Position numbers and translations under genes: made by a program. From Bacteroidales bacterium UBA2861 (GTDB taxonomy: Bacteria; Bacteroidota; Bacteroidia; Bacteroidales; UBA932): a stretch of DNA of 64,000 bases. The DNA is taken from positions 11,231 to 75,230 of the forward strand of contig DEFD01000029.1 in assembly GCA_002350615.1 (NCBI GenBank), read 5' to 3'. Under the pieces are notes generated by a model. The model ran no database searches, was not told the DNA's origin, and saw only the letters and a program-made list of their open reading frames with translations. Each line of letters opens with the position of its first letter. Position 1 is the first letter of the stretch. Of this stretch, positions 31,301 to 40,136 are shown one piece after another.

Positions 31301-33061
31301 CTACATCCATCCTTCATTCTGCACAAGGGACGTATTCTTTTCTATTTCGCTTTGGGGTATAGCCCATTTATAGAAAGCGTCACCTCCCCATCTATATGTG
31401 TACAAAGGAGCGCCCCAGACATGCTGAAGTCCGTTTCCTTCAGCAAATTTATCTTTTTTCCAGACACCCCACCTCAATTCTTCACAATAAAGTTGCTCTT
31501 CGGCAGCAAGTTCCCATCTCTTCTCTTTTATGATGCGTTCTCTCATCTCGTCCATATTGTTGACACGGGTGTAATTGTTGCTGTTGAGCTCTGCCACACC
31601 CGCACGCCGTCTGACCTGATTGACATATCCTGCAGCTTCTCCATAGCGTCCCTGCTCATTAATCGCTTCTGCAAGGCAAAGCAGGACATCGGCATACCTG
31701 AATATCGGAACATCGACGGGATTGTATTTGATATTGGGATGCTTCTTACCCTCGGCGACGAATTTCCTTATGAAATAATGCATCTGGGTGGTCTGCGTCC
31801 CTCTGAGATCACAGGTCGGCGATTCCATTTCAACGAAAGGAAAACGGAAAGTATAGTTTATTTCAGAACCGGCTGCCCCGCCTTTGTAGCTGGCATACGG
31901 AGTTATTACGGTTGCCTCCAGCCTCGGATCCCTGTTCAGATATGCCGCCCTGACCCTGGCCTCGTTGCCGCTGTCCAGGTATTTGCTCATATCGGCGCCG
32001 TAATTCGCGCCCATCATCGCCTTATCGGCATCAGAAAGGCCATCACGCATGAAATACACGCTTCTCGCCCCGGGGCTCATTGCATTATAACCCGGGATAT
32101 AATTATCCCAGTCGAAAGGCTTGCCGTCCCTTTCCTCATAGCTTTCAACGAATTTCACATTTGCAAACAGTTCGCTGTTGCCGTAGCCGGCCGTGGTGTA
32201 ATTGCCGTATATAAAGCTGAAGAAATTGCCGCTGCCTGCCTTTTCCTCCATCTGGGCGGAAAAGATCATTTCGTTGCATTTCTCATTTTCAATGCTGAAC
32301 AACGTACTATAGTCGCCATGAAGGCCATATCCAAGTTTGGTCACGGCGAGGAAGTCCTTCTCGGCGTTTTCATAATCCTTGAGCCATAGATATGCCTTTC
32401 CTCTCAAAGTATAGGCGGCCCCTCTCGTCACACGACCGTAATCCGCAGAGGTTGCGGCATACTTGTCCTGAATCTGTTCACAGTCGATACAGTCCGTACA
32501 ATCCTGGATAACCTGCCTCCACACCTCTTCTTCCGTGTTTCTGGGCTTGGTGTACTGCTCGACGGAAAGGTTTTTCAGATACAGGGGGACGCCTCTCCAG
32601 AAGCAGTTGAGCCGATAGTAATGATAGGCCCTGAGAAACTTACATTCGGCGATACGCTGAAGTTTGCGTTCAGCGGACATGTTGGGGACCTTGTTTATGT
32701 TGTTGATGACATCGTTGGCCCTGTTGATACCCTCATAGAAGCGCTTCCAGTAAGTCGTGAAAATAGAGTTGGTGGACTGAGTCGTGCCCATCAGATAGTT
32801 ATAGTTGATCGTAGCGTTGGATGTCTGGGGATCCAGTACTGAAGAAAAAGCATCCCAGTTTATCCTCGCGCCGCCCTCTGACACATAATCGGCCAATATG
32901 TTGCTGTACGCGCCTGCCACTACGCTTTCGGCAAGGGCGGCATCCTCGAAAACATTGCTTGAATTCACCTCGTCATACGGGCTCCTGTCAAGGAAATCCC
33001 CGCAAGATACAGATACTGTCAGTGCCAGCAGAAGGGCTATGGCTGATATATTTCTTTTCAT
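31301..33061 (-). CDS. susD: SusD-family outer-membrane lipoprotein, PUL 1
   Basis: Glycan-binding lid of the SusCD importer, 586 residues with lipobox VSVSCGDFLD. Typical SusD/RagB features are the early YDEVNSSNVFEDAALAESVV segment, TPR-like helices (AECKFLRAYHYYRLNCFWRGVPLY near 145-165, RGKAYLWLKDYENAEKDF near 230), and the late IRKF...VPIFRYADVLLCLAEAINEQG segment near 455. The C-terminus RWELAAEEQLYCEELRWGVW is also family-typical. It is 11 bases downstream of susC and should sit on the barrel as a hinged lid. Binding specificity is not readable. Confidence 0.95.
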   Translation of the reverse strand: MKRNISAIALLLALTVSVSCGDFLDRSPYDEVNSSNVFEDAALAESVVAGAYSNILADYVSEGGARINWDAFSSVLDPQTSNATINYNYLMGTTQSTNSIFTTYWKRFYEGINRANDVINNINKVPNMSAERKLQRIAECKFLRAYHYYRLNCFWRGVPLYLKNLSVEQYTKPRNTEEEVWRQVIQDCTDCIDCEQIQDKYAATSADYGRVTRGAAYTLRGKAYLWLKDYENAEKDFLAVTKLGYGLHGDYSTLFSIENEKCNEMIFSAQMEEKAGSGNFFSFIYGNYTTAGYGNSELFANVKFVESYEERDGKPFDWDNYIPGYNAMSPGARSVYFMRDGLSDADKAMMGANYGADMSKYLDSGNEARVRAAYLNRDPRLEATVITPYASYKGGAAGSEINYTFRFPFVEMESPTCDLRGTQTTQMHYFIRKFVAEGKKHPNIKYNPVDVPIFRYADVLLCLAEAINEQGRYGEAAGYVNQVRRRAGVAELNSNNYTRVNNMDEMRERIIKEKRWELAAEEQLYCEELRWGVWKKDKFAEGNGLQHVWGAPLYTYRWGGDAFYKWAIPQSEIEKNTSLVQNEGWM

Positions 33062-33072
33062 CTTATATCTGA

Positions 33073-36000
33073 TTAGAATTTGATATTGATGCCTGCAGAA
33101 TACTGCCTCAGCGATGCATAATAGTTTTCCACGCTGCTGAATGCAGGATCCATTCCGGGAAAATCGGTGAATGTGTACACATTGTCAGCCGATATAAACA
33201 CTCTTGCATGCTTCATCCCGATCTTGTTTACCCATTTCTGAGGGAAAGTATATCCAAGAGTCAGATTCTGAAGCTTCAGGTAGTCCGTTTTATATAACCA
33301 AAGGTTCGATGGATTGCTGGATGTCGAACTGCCGTTCTGGTCTGCACCATAATTCAGCGTAAGACGCCCATGCTTCGCCTTGATATTCGTACGGATGTCG
33401 TCGGGATTCTCCGGATCATAGAAATAGTGGTTATAAGCGATATCTTTAGCTATCGTCCTTTCCGGCGCCATTGCATAGCAGTTGTATCCCGGGAAATTCC
33501 AATACACCGCACCTCCGGCTGCACCGGCGAACCTGGCCGCGAAGTCTATCCCTTTCCAGGAAAGGTTCAGATTGAAGCCGAAGAACATCGACGGCGTCTG
33601 GCTTATGCCCTGGAAAGTATAGTCATACTGATCGCCATATATGCCGTCTCCGTTTATATCCTTGTAGATATAATCGCCATACCAAATCCCTTCTTTCGCC
33701 ACTTTCTTGTTAGGAAGGAAAACATTTCCGGCATCGACCATGGCCCTGAGCCAGGCCATATCCTCCTCAGTACGTATCATACCGTCCTTTGGTCCTCCCG
33801 AAGGATTGACCGAACCGTCCGCATTAAAGTATTTGCCGGAACCTTTATACACATTCAGAAGATAGAACTCGTTGATCCGCCTGCCTTCTATGGTTCTGCG
33901 CACGTTCCCGACTTTTGTGGAGACATCGCCTATATTTGTCTGATAGGTCCTTATCCCTTCTTCGTCAGTTACCCATCCGGCCTCCAGCTCGCCATTGTAT
34001 TTCGAAACCAGATTCCAGTTCCTGGTGAAATTCCCGGAGATTCCGTAGCTGAAATCCCCGATGCTGTCCTTCCAGCCCAGAGTCAGTTCGATACCATTGT
34101 TGGTTACTGCGCAAAGATTCTGAAGCGGCGCCGATTTGTTTCCCACCGTGGCGTATATGGGGGCGGCATAAAGAATGCCGTAGGTATGTTTGTTATAGTA
34201 ATCTGTTTCCAGGGTCAGCCTGTTCTTGAACACCGCGAAATCCAGACCGACGTCTATGGTTTCCGTGGTCTCCCATTCCAGAGCTTCGTTTGTCACTGTC
34301 GCCACCATGGCTTCGGTGAGTTTGTTTCCGAACGAGTAGTTGTAACCGCTGGCATATGTCGAGATATACTCATAATTTCCGATGGCATTGTTTCCAAGAC
34401 GTCCCCATGAAGCGCGAAGTTTCAGATTGTCTATCCCGCTGTTCTCCATGAAAGACTCCTTGGAAATCCTCCAACCTGCAGAAAGTGAGGGGAAGAAGCC
34501 CCACCTCGACTTCCTCGAGAATCTTGAAGAACCATCGTACCTGAGGTTTGCCTCGGCCATATATCTGCCATCATATGCGTATGTCACCCTGGCGAACACC
34601 GATTCGGAGGCGAAATCCGTCATGGCACCCTTGACGTGAACGACGTTTGTAATATTGTCCATCTGATCCAGAAGCATCGACGTCCAGCCTTTTTTCCTGG
34701 CCTCGAAAGGATCCGTCACGCTCTCGAAAGCTTCAAACCCTATTATCGCTCCTACTTCATGTTTCGCCGCGATGGTTTTGCCATAAGAGAGGTTGGTCTG
34801 GAAAGTCCAGCGGGTATTATGGTCTTCCACGTACGTAAGCATCAAGTCAGCAGGATTCTCAAACTTTTTGGGCCACTGGTCACGGCTGAACGAATATGCG
34901 TTCATCAGGCTGTCGTGAGTCTTCGAAATCGACTCATTCTGAATATAGTTGAAGGACGCATGGTACTTGATATCCAAGGGGAGGTCCAGATTCAGATATG
35001 CCGTTGCGTTTATATAGTTCCGTGTGAGATTCCTGTGGATACGGTTGATATGATACAGATTGTTTCTGGAAGCCGAATTCTGCTCGGCATTTTCCATCCA
35101 GCCATATTTTCCGTCATAATAGGGATAGATGCATGGTACGGCACGCGACATATAGCTAGAGGCATCGTCCATACCGCCGACATTGGTATTCTCCCTGTAA
35201 CCATAGGCCCTGACACCGACTTCAAGCCAGTCCGTAATGTTCGCGCTTGTATTGGAACGCAACATGAATCTTTTCAATCCGGAATTGTCTATCACGCCGG
35301 GATTGTCAAGATAAGAAGCCGACATGTTGAATCTTATCTTTTGTGACGCCCCGGAAGCGGAAAGGCTGTGTTTCTGATAAAGCGTATTTATGAACATTGC
35401 ATCCATCCAGTCGACATTCGGATACGCCACATAGTTGGGGTAGCCGGTGTCGGAAATACCGTTTGGATCCTTTTCCTTCTCACGCCATAGGTCTATCATC
35501 GTCTGCGAGAATAGCGGGGTCTTGTTCACATTCACCGCGGACTCGTTCATGATAGACATATAGTCCGCATAGTTCGAGATCACTTCTATATGGTTCTCGG
35601 GCTCCTGATGAGCAAAGATTCCGCTGTACTCCACGCTGAACTTGTCAACGGCCGCTTTCTTGGTCGTTATCAGAATGACGCCATTGGCTCCCCTGTTTCC
35701 GTATATCGCGCAGGAAGCGGCATCCTTAAGTACAGAAATAGTTTCGATGTCCGACGGGTTCACGCTGTTGATGGAGCCTTCGAAACCATCCACGATGACA
35801 AGAGGATCGGATCCGGCGGAAGAGAGCGTCCCCACTCCGCGGATTCTCATCGTCACACCTTCCGAACCCGGTTTTCCGGAATTCTGATATACATACAAAC
35901 CCGCGCTGGCACCCTGCAGGAGGCCCGCGCTGGTGGTAGCCGGCCGCGAAAGGGCCAGGTCCGAATAATCGACTGTGGCAACTGAACCGGTGACATTCAC

Positions 36001-36345
36001 CTTTTTCTGCACTCCATAGCCGACCACCACAAGTTCCTCAAGCAATTCGGAAGACAGTTCCATTCTCACATCATATACCGCACTTTCCCCTACTGTAACT
36101 TTCGCTTGCTTATAGCCCATACAGTCGAACAAGAGCACGGCGCCTTTTTGTGCACTTATCTCGTAAGCACCGGTATCTCCGGTCATGGCGCCCCTCAGTG
36201 TTCCCTCCACGATGACGGAAACGCCTGGGAAGGGTTTCCCGTTCTCGTCAGTGACAATGCCGCTGACACTCACTCCCTGTCCATGAGCGATATAGCAGCA
36301 TAGGAAAAAGGCCACTGCCGTCAAATATTTTCTCAGTTCTGTCAT
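33073..36345 (-). CDS. susC: SusC-family TonB-dependent transporter, PUL 1
   Basis: Outer-membrane oligosaccharide importer of about 1090 residues. I use the ATG at 36345 (MTELRKYLTAVAFFLCCYIA), which starts a plausible signal peptide, instead of the ATG at 36369 that overlaps the upstream gene. A CarboxypepD_reg-like domain (VSGIVTDENGKPFPGVSVIV) precedes the plug (VVVGYGVQKKVNVTGSVATV, then GVTMRIRGVGTLS and SCAIYGNRGANGVILITTKK), and the large barrel ends in YSAGINIKF. It works with the next gene, susD, and takes energy from TonB-ExbBD. There is no STN domain, so this pair is not FecR-linked, in line with the HTCS in the same locus. Confidence 0.95.
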   Translation of the reverse strand: MTELRKYLTAVAFFLCCYIAHGQGVSVSGIVTDENGKPFPGVSVIVEGTLRGAMTGDTGAYEISAQKGAVLLFDCMGYKQAKVTVGESAVYDVRMELSSELLEELVVVGYGVQKKVNVTGSVATVDYSDLALSRPATTSAGLLQGASAGLYVYQNSGKPGSEGVTMRIRGVGTLSSAGSDPLVIVDGFEGSINSVNPSDIETISVLKDAASCAIYGNRGANGVILITTKKAAVDKFSVEYSGIFAHQEPENHIEVISNYADYMSIMNESAVNVNKTPLFSQTMIDLWREKEKDPNGISDTGYPNYVAYPNVDWMDAMFINTLYQKHSLSASGASQKIRFNMSASYLDNPGVIDNSGLKRFMLRSNTSANITDWLEVGVRAYGYRENTNVGGMDDASSYMSRAVPCIYPYYDGKYGWMENAEQNSASRNNLYHINRIHRNLTRNYINATAYLNLDLPLDIKYHASFNYIQNESISKTHDSLMNAYSFSRDQWPKKFENPADLMLTYVEDHNTRWTFQTNLSYGKTIAAKHEVGAIIGFEAFESVTDPFEARKKGWTSMLLDQMDNITNVVHVKGAMTDFASESVFARVTYAYDGRYMAEANLRYDGSSRFSRKSRWGFFPSLSAGWRISKESFMENSGIDNLKLRASWGRLGNNAIGNYEYISTYASGYNYSFGNKLTEAMVATVTNEALEWETTETIDVGLDFAVFKNRLTLETDYYNKHTYGILYAAPIYATVGNKSAPLQNLCAVTNNGIELTLGWKDSIGDFSYGISGNFTRNWNLVSKYNGELEAGWVTDEEGIRTYQTNIGDVSTKVGNVRRTIEGRRINEFYLLNVYKGSGKYFNADGSVNPSGGPKDGMIRTEEDMAWLRAMVDAGNVFLPNKKVAKEGIWYGDYIYKDINGDGIYGDQYDYTFQGISQTPSMFFGFNLNLSWKGIDFAARFAGAAGGAVYWNFPGYNCYAMAPERTIAKDIAYNHYFYDPENPDDIRTNIKAKHGRLTLNYGADQNGSSTSSNPSNLWLYKTDYLKLQNLTLGYTFPQKWVNKIGMKHARVFISADNVYTFTDFPGMDPAFSSVENYYASLRQYSAGINIKF

Positions 36346-36362
36346 AATAGTTAATTTTTCTT

Positions 36363-37964
36363 TTACCATGAGATAGTAACTGCCTTATAGGTATCTGAAA
36401 GGTTGCAGAAAGTAACCAGAGAGTTGCCATTACTGTCCACGGGAGCGCTTTTGAGATATGCCTTGTTGGAATATGTCGAACTCTGATTGGTAATGTAGAT
36501 TCCATTTTCATCCCCGACTGCCTTCATCCTGATTCTGAGATGGCCTTTTTCAATTGCATTGGCAAAGGTCATGGTGTGAGTCATAAAGACACCTTCGAAA
36601 TTCGCGGTCTGGGCTCCGTGCGGAAGCACCCAGGTACAAACTGCCGTGGCCTTTTCTGTAGAGCCGCCTATCACATCCAAAGATTCCTGCTCACTTTTAT
36701 TGCATTTCCACTCGCCTCCGTCATAATATTCGATATTCCAGAATATCGGAGCGCCACGGCTATAAATGGGAGCGGAAAAAGTCACATCCGTGTTTGCGGC
36801 AAAGTTCTCCACCGGGATACAGAACTCGAAATAGTCATCGGTAAAGAATGACTTGACGACCGGAGCGTTATAATTATAGGTGCTGTTTGTCTGAAATTCA
36901 TATGCAACATTCGTTATGGCAGTATGTTTTGGGGAAGTAATGAACTGCATCCTGGCCGACTCTCCCGCCGCTATTGGCCAGATATGGAAGTCCGTATCCC
37001 TGTTTGTATATTTGTTGGATCCCAGATTGGCTCCGGTCCTAGGCCATAAGGCGACAAATGAATCCCTGTTGTTACGCCAGCTCGTAGAGCCCTTCCCGCC
37101 TTCGGCCCCGATATTCCATTTGACCGGGGAAGTGTAAGTCTTGGGCATGGCATTGATGTCATAGGTCCTGACCGTGCCATAAGGCATGGACACTATGGCC
37201 GAGGCCGCATTCACGACTCTTGCCGTGCTCGGTATGACATCTCCGTTTGCATCACACAGGGCGACGTTGAAATAATAACCGCCGCTGGACACCGGCACCG
37301 GAATACTGAAAGTCATGGATTCGCGGATCTGCTCCGGGGTGAAATGAATGTCAATCACCTTGTCCGCAAGTGTCACATTTGTCGTAACCGTCTCAATGTA
37401 TTTGTTTCCGTTATAGTACTGCACGGCAAGTCCCGCCCCGACTATTTTTTTCCCGGCCCCACAAAGGAAACGGAAGCCTCTTGCCTCCGAAGGCACATTG
37501 GTGACGACAAACTTGAAAAGCGCGGAATACGGCTTGAACATGTACACGCCCTCATCGTTTTTGGTTCCGAGATGAGGAGCAAAGGTATTGCCTTCGACAT
37601 AAGAATATTCCGTGGGCATGTCAACATTGAAAAGACCTTTTTCCTCGTTATATGAGGTGGCTATGTTGAACGGATATATTGCGATATCGGACAACTCGTC
37701 TCCTGTTTCGATTTGACCTACAAAAGTATTATTGTCCTGATAGGCCAGCTCGGCGATATCACCGTTTTTCGTATGGATGCCGATTATGTCGCCTGCCTGC
37801 CATGAAGACTTGCCTTCATCGTCAATACCTGCCTTCAGCTTCGGTATCTGGGCTTGAATCGTCACTGTTTGGTACTCTCCTTCAGCCGTGGGAATCCCGA
37901 TTTCCTCGGCACAGGCCGATAACAGAACGGCGGATGCCAGCAGTATATTTATTCTCTTTTTCAT
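36363..37964 (-). CDS. Fimbrillin-like surface lipoprotein (paralog 2) upstream of susC
   Basis: Lipoprotein of 533 residues with lipobox VLLSAC. The N-terminal half is of the fimbrillin/Mfa-like type (TIQAQIPKLKAGIDDEGKSSWQAGDIIGI, then IAIYPFNIATSYN). The C-terminal 170 residues share almost every block with the gene at 38134-39786: VVKSFFTDDYFEF, APIYSRGAPIFWNIEYYDGG, CTWVLPHGAQTANFEG and ENGIYITNQSSTYSN. The two proteins are thus paralogs with a conserved beta-sandwich tail and a diverged head. In place of SusE/F proteins they may be surface glycan-binding proteins, though here they precede susC. It lies 20 bases after a 48-aa reading frame and 17 bases before susC. No enzyme motif is seen. 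Confidence 0.7.
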   Translation of the reverse strand: MKKRINILLASAVLLSACAEEIGIPTAEGEYQTVTIQAQIPKLKAGIDDEGKSSWQAGDIIGIHTKNGDIAELAYQDNNTFVGQIETGDELSDIAIYPFNIATSYNEEKGLFNVDMPTEYSYVEGNTFAPHLGTKNDEGVYMFKPYSALFKFVVTNVPSEARGFRFLCGAGKKIVGAGLAVQYYNGNKYIETVTTNVTLADKVIDIHFTPEQIRESMTFSIPVPVSSGGYYFNVALCDANGDVIPSTARVVNAASAIVSMPYGTVRTYDINAMPKTYTSPVKWNIGAEGGKGSTSWRNNRDSFVALWPRTGANLGSNKYTNRDTDFHIWPIAAGESARMQFITSPKHTAITNVAYEFQTNSTYNYNAPVVKSFFTDDYFEFCIPVENFAANTDVTFSAPIYSRGAPIFWNIEYYDGGEWKCNKSEQESLDVIGGSTEKATAVCTWVLPHGAQTANFEGVFMTHTMTFANAIEKGHLRIRMKAVGDENGIYITNQSSTYSNKAYLKSAPVDSNGNSLVTFCNLSDTYKAVTISW

Positions 37965-37984
37965 TTCGAGTATGTTTTAGTGGG

Positions 37985-38131
37985 TTAAAGTCCAAGTTCT
38001 TCTTCTCCGCCGATTGTCCAATCGGATGCAAAACCGGTTTGGACCTCGGTGTCCGATGTCAGGATCAGAGATTCCGGAATCAAATTCTGCGCATTCAGCT
38101 CCGGAGCCAGATAATTGCTTTTAACTTTCAT
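37985..38131 (-). CDS. Small 48-aa protein between fimbrillin-like paralogs
   Basis: Short gene, two bases after the stop of the upstream lipoprotein and 20 before the next. It starts MKVKSNYLAPELN and ends in an acidic stretch (TIGGEEELGL). No signal peptide, cysteine or known domain is visible. Its length of exactly 48 residues, its K-V-K-S/T-x-Y-[LI]-x-P opening and its acidic, Gly/Glu-rich tail are shared with the frame at 48055-48201 in PUL 2. Such small conserved frames near surface lipoprotein genes occur widely in Bacteroidetes but their function is not known to me. Tight packing makes it a real member of the operon. Confidence 0.7.
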   Translation of the reverse strand: MKVKSNYLAPELNAQNLIPESLILTSDTEVQTGFASDWTIGGEEELGL

Positions 38132-38133
38132 AG

Positions 38134-39786
38134 TTATTCCCATTTTATTGTTATTGCATCGTATGTGTTTGACTTGTTGCAGAATGCCACCAGGGCATTT
38201 CCATCACCATCCAAAGGCGTTTTTACGAGATTTGCCACATTTGAATATGTAGAACTCCGGTGCGTCATATATATTCCGTTTTCATCACCTACGGCCCTCA
38301 TCCTTATCTTGATATTGCCATTCTTGATGGCATTCTCGAATATCATCGTATGAGACATCAGCACCCCTTCAAAATTCTCAACCTGGGCTCCGTGAGGAAG
38401 CACCCATGTACAGTTGACCTTGGCCTTCTCAGTGGTTCCGTTTATCACATCCAGAGATTCCTGCTCGGATTTATTGCACTTCCACTCGCCGCCGTCATAA
38501 TATTCGATATTCCAGAATATCGGCGCACCACGGCTATATATAGGAGCTTGAATCGTCACTTCCGACCCTGCCTTCAGATATGAAACCGGTGCTGTGAATT
38601 CAAAGTAATCATCCGTAAAGAAACACTTTACAACAGGTGATCCATAATTATAGGTAGCATTCTGCTGGAACTCGAACAGGACTTTGTCGATGTCATATTT
38701 TTTGTGCTCGTCAGAAAAGACGAACTCCGCCGTGGCATCGGGGTTCTCTGCACTTGGCCAGATATGGGATCCATTTCCGATTTTGGAGCCTCTTTGCCAG
38801 AGATCCTTGAAAGAGTCACGCAGATTTCTCGGGTTGCTTCCACCCACTCCATCGTAGAAACCTATAGGCCATCTGACGGAATGTCCGGTGGCACCTCCTG
38901 AACCGCCTGAAGCTGTCACCAGCATTGCCAGGGTGCTTCCCGCCACAAACGACTTGCCGGCCTCACCGTCCATGATGGTAACAGTCTTCGAATCCCCTTC
39001 CACATCGGTGAAAACAAGTTCGAATCCACCTTCAGGCACAGTAAACGGCGCCGCTTCGCAGCTTACTTCCGTGTAACCGTCAAATGTCATCCCCGATTCT
39101 CCGAAATCAAAAAGTAATTCCCTTTTCAATGATGACTGATCTATGTTCAGTTCATCCGTGTAACAATTATAAACTGCATCATATGCCAGGCATCCACTGA
39201 AGTTTTCACTTTGTGCCGGACGTATGAGCAAGGATTTAAGCGCCACCGACTCTGACGGAAGGATATCATTACCGAACTTGAAATTAATCGTACAGCTCAT
39301 CCGCTTGAACTCGAGCTTCACCGGAGCAACGACACTCGAACGCGCTGTAGAAGCGACATGCAGCGGAACCGGCACCGCACCGGAATCCACAAGAGAAGGT
39401 ATTCCGGCGTCGATCGCTGTCAGATCCGAAATGGATAAATTGTAGGGATAATAAGCATAGAAACGATAATTGACATCCGATTTGTATGCCACTATAGCAT
39501 CTTCTTCCGTAGCCTTGACAAGATAATTTCCCGTACTATTCGGCCTGTATGCCGCTATTCCCTTCGAATTCATCGGAACATTCTCTTTCCCCCCACGGGA
39601 ACAGTTGGCTGCTATTCCTATGAGGGCATCCGTGTCAAAAACGGTAGTTTCCGGCAATGACACTTCGAATACGAGGTCAAGAGACTCATAATCCAGACTT
39701 TTGTTGTTGGCCGTGGAACCGGTACATCCGGAAATGAGCAATGTAGCCAGTCCGGTCCACCAAAATAACCTTGAAAAAGTTTTCAT
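38134..39786 (-). CDS. Fimbrillin-like surface lipoprotein (paralog 1), first gene of PUL 1
   Basis: Lipoprotein of 550 residues with lipobox LLISGC. The N-terminal portion is fimbrillin-like (DLVFEVSLPETTVFD, GNYLVKATEEDAIVAYKSD, YRFYAYYPYN and KLEFKRMSCTINFKF near 165). The central region (SVRWPIGFYDGVGGSNPRNLRDSF) and C-terminal tail (CFFTDDYFEF, APIYSRGAPIFWNIEYYDGG, CTWVLPHGAQVENFEG) match the paralog at 36363-37964. As the first gene it carries the leader of the ten-gene transcript, with a -7 box at 39828-39835. A surface glycan-binding or adhesin-like role is inferred from family and position. Confidence 0.7.
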   Translation of the reverse strand: MKTFSRLFWWTGLATLLISGCTGSTANNKSLDYESLDLVFEVSLPETTVFDTDALIGIAANCSRGGKENVPMNSKGIAAYRPNSTGNYLVKATEEDAIVAYKSDVNYRFYAYYPYNLSISDLTAIDAGIPSLVDSGAVPVPLHVASTARSSVVAPVKLEFKRMSCTINFKFGNDILPSESVALKSLLIRPAQSENFSGCLAYDAVYNCYTDELNIDQSSLKRELLFDFGESGMTFDGYTEVSCEAAPFTVPEGGFELVFTDVEGDSKTVTIMDGEAGKSFVAGSTLAMLVTASGGSGGATGHSVRWPIGFYDGVGGSNPRNLRDSFKDLWQRGSKIGNGSHIWPSAENPDATAEFVFSDEHKKYDIDKVLFEFQQNATYNYGSPVVKCFFTDDYFEFTAPVSYLKAGSEVTIQAPIYSRGAPIFWNIEYYDGGEWKCNKSEQESLDVINGTTEKAKVNCTWVLPHGAQVENFEGVLMSHTMIFENAIKNGNIKIRMRAVGDENGIYMTHRSSTYSNVANLVKTPLDGDGNALVAFCNKSNTYDAITIKWE

Positions 39787-39827
39787 TTTGTTATTGATTA
39801 GCGTTTATTCTATGCGGTTAACTGATT

Positions 39828-39835
39828 CAAATATA
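39828..39835 (-). promoter_or_regulatory. -7 box of PUL 1
   Basis: TATATTTG on the minus strand, 42 bases before the first start codon. No -33 TTTG is seen at the usual distance, as expected for a promoter that depends on an activator such as the AraC-type domain of the HTCS. The rest of 39787-39985 is A/T-rich with no gene. Confidence 0.5.
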
Positions 39836-39988
39836 CAAGTACGAATACTTTATATTTCTATGTTTGGTCAAATTCAATTATTTTATGAACACATTTTTGC
39901 ATCAGACATACTTTCCTGAATCACGTGACAATCCATTGCGGCTTGCCAAAGCAAAGTCGCATGTCGTTCTGTGATAGATGAATTAGGA

Positions 39989-40071
39989 CCGTTGGCAGAA
40001 GGCCGCTGACATACGCTACCGCCACGCACGAGCCCGCTCAAAAAACTTCGTCAGCGGCCTCCTGCCAACGG
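39989..40071. repeat. Long imperfect inverted repeat between recR and PUL 1
   Basis: Two 22-base arms at 39989-40010 and 40050-40071 (starting CCGTTGGCAGAAGGCCGCTG) match at 21 of 22 positions, with a 39-base loop. Neither side is followed by a T run, so it is not a standard intrinsic terminator. The CCGTTG motif recurs in the neighbouring hairpins at 40094-40109 (GCAGGC/GCCTGC) and 40114-40136. It fills most of the gene-free stretch 39836-40119 and is not related to the REPIN elements. Confidence 0.7.
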
Positions 40072-40113
40072 ATACGCATATCAAGCCGTTGACGCAGGCG
40101 AAGGCCTGCCAGC

Positions 40114-40136
40114 AGCCGTTCAGACACTGAACGGCT
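40114..40136 (-). terminator. Hairpin overlapping the recR stop codon
   Basis: Perfect 10-bp stem (AGCCGTTCAG at 40114-40123, CTGAACGGCT at 40127-40136) with a three-base loop. The recR stop lies within one arm. No T run follows, so it may be an RNA-stabilising 3' hairpin or a weak terminator, not a classical intrinsic one. A second hairpin, GCAGGC/GCCTGC, follows at 40094-40109. Confidence 0.45.

Noticed and set aside
39787..40119. tRNA or other structured RNA gene in the gap between recR and PUL 1
   Set aside because: Inverted repeats are present, but no cloverleaf, T-loop GTTCRANNC pattern or CCA-type acceptor can be found.
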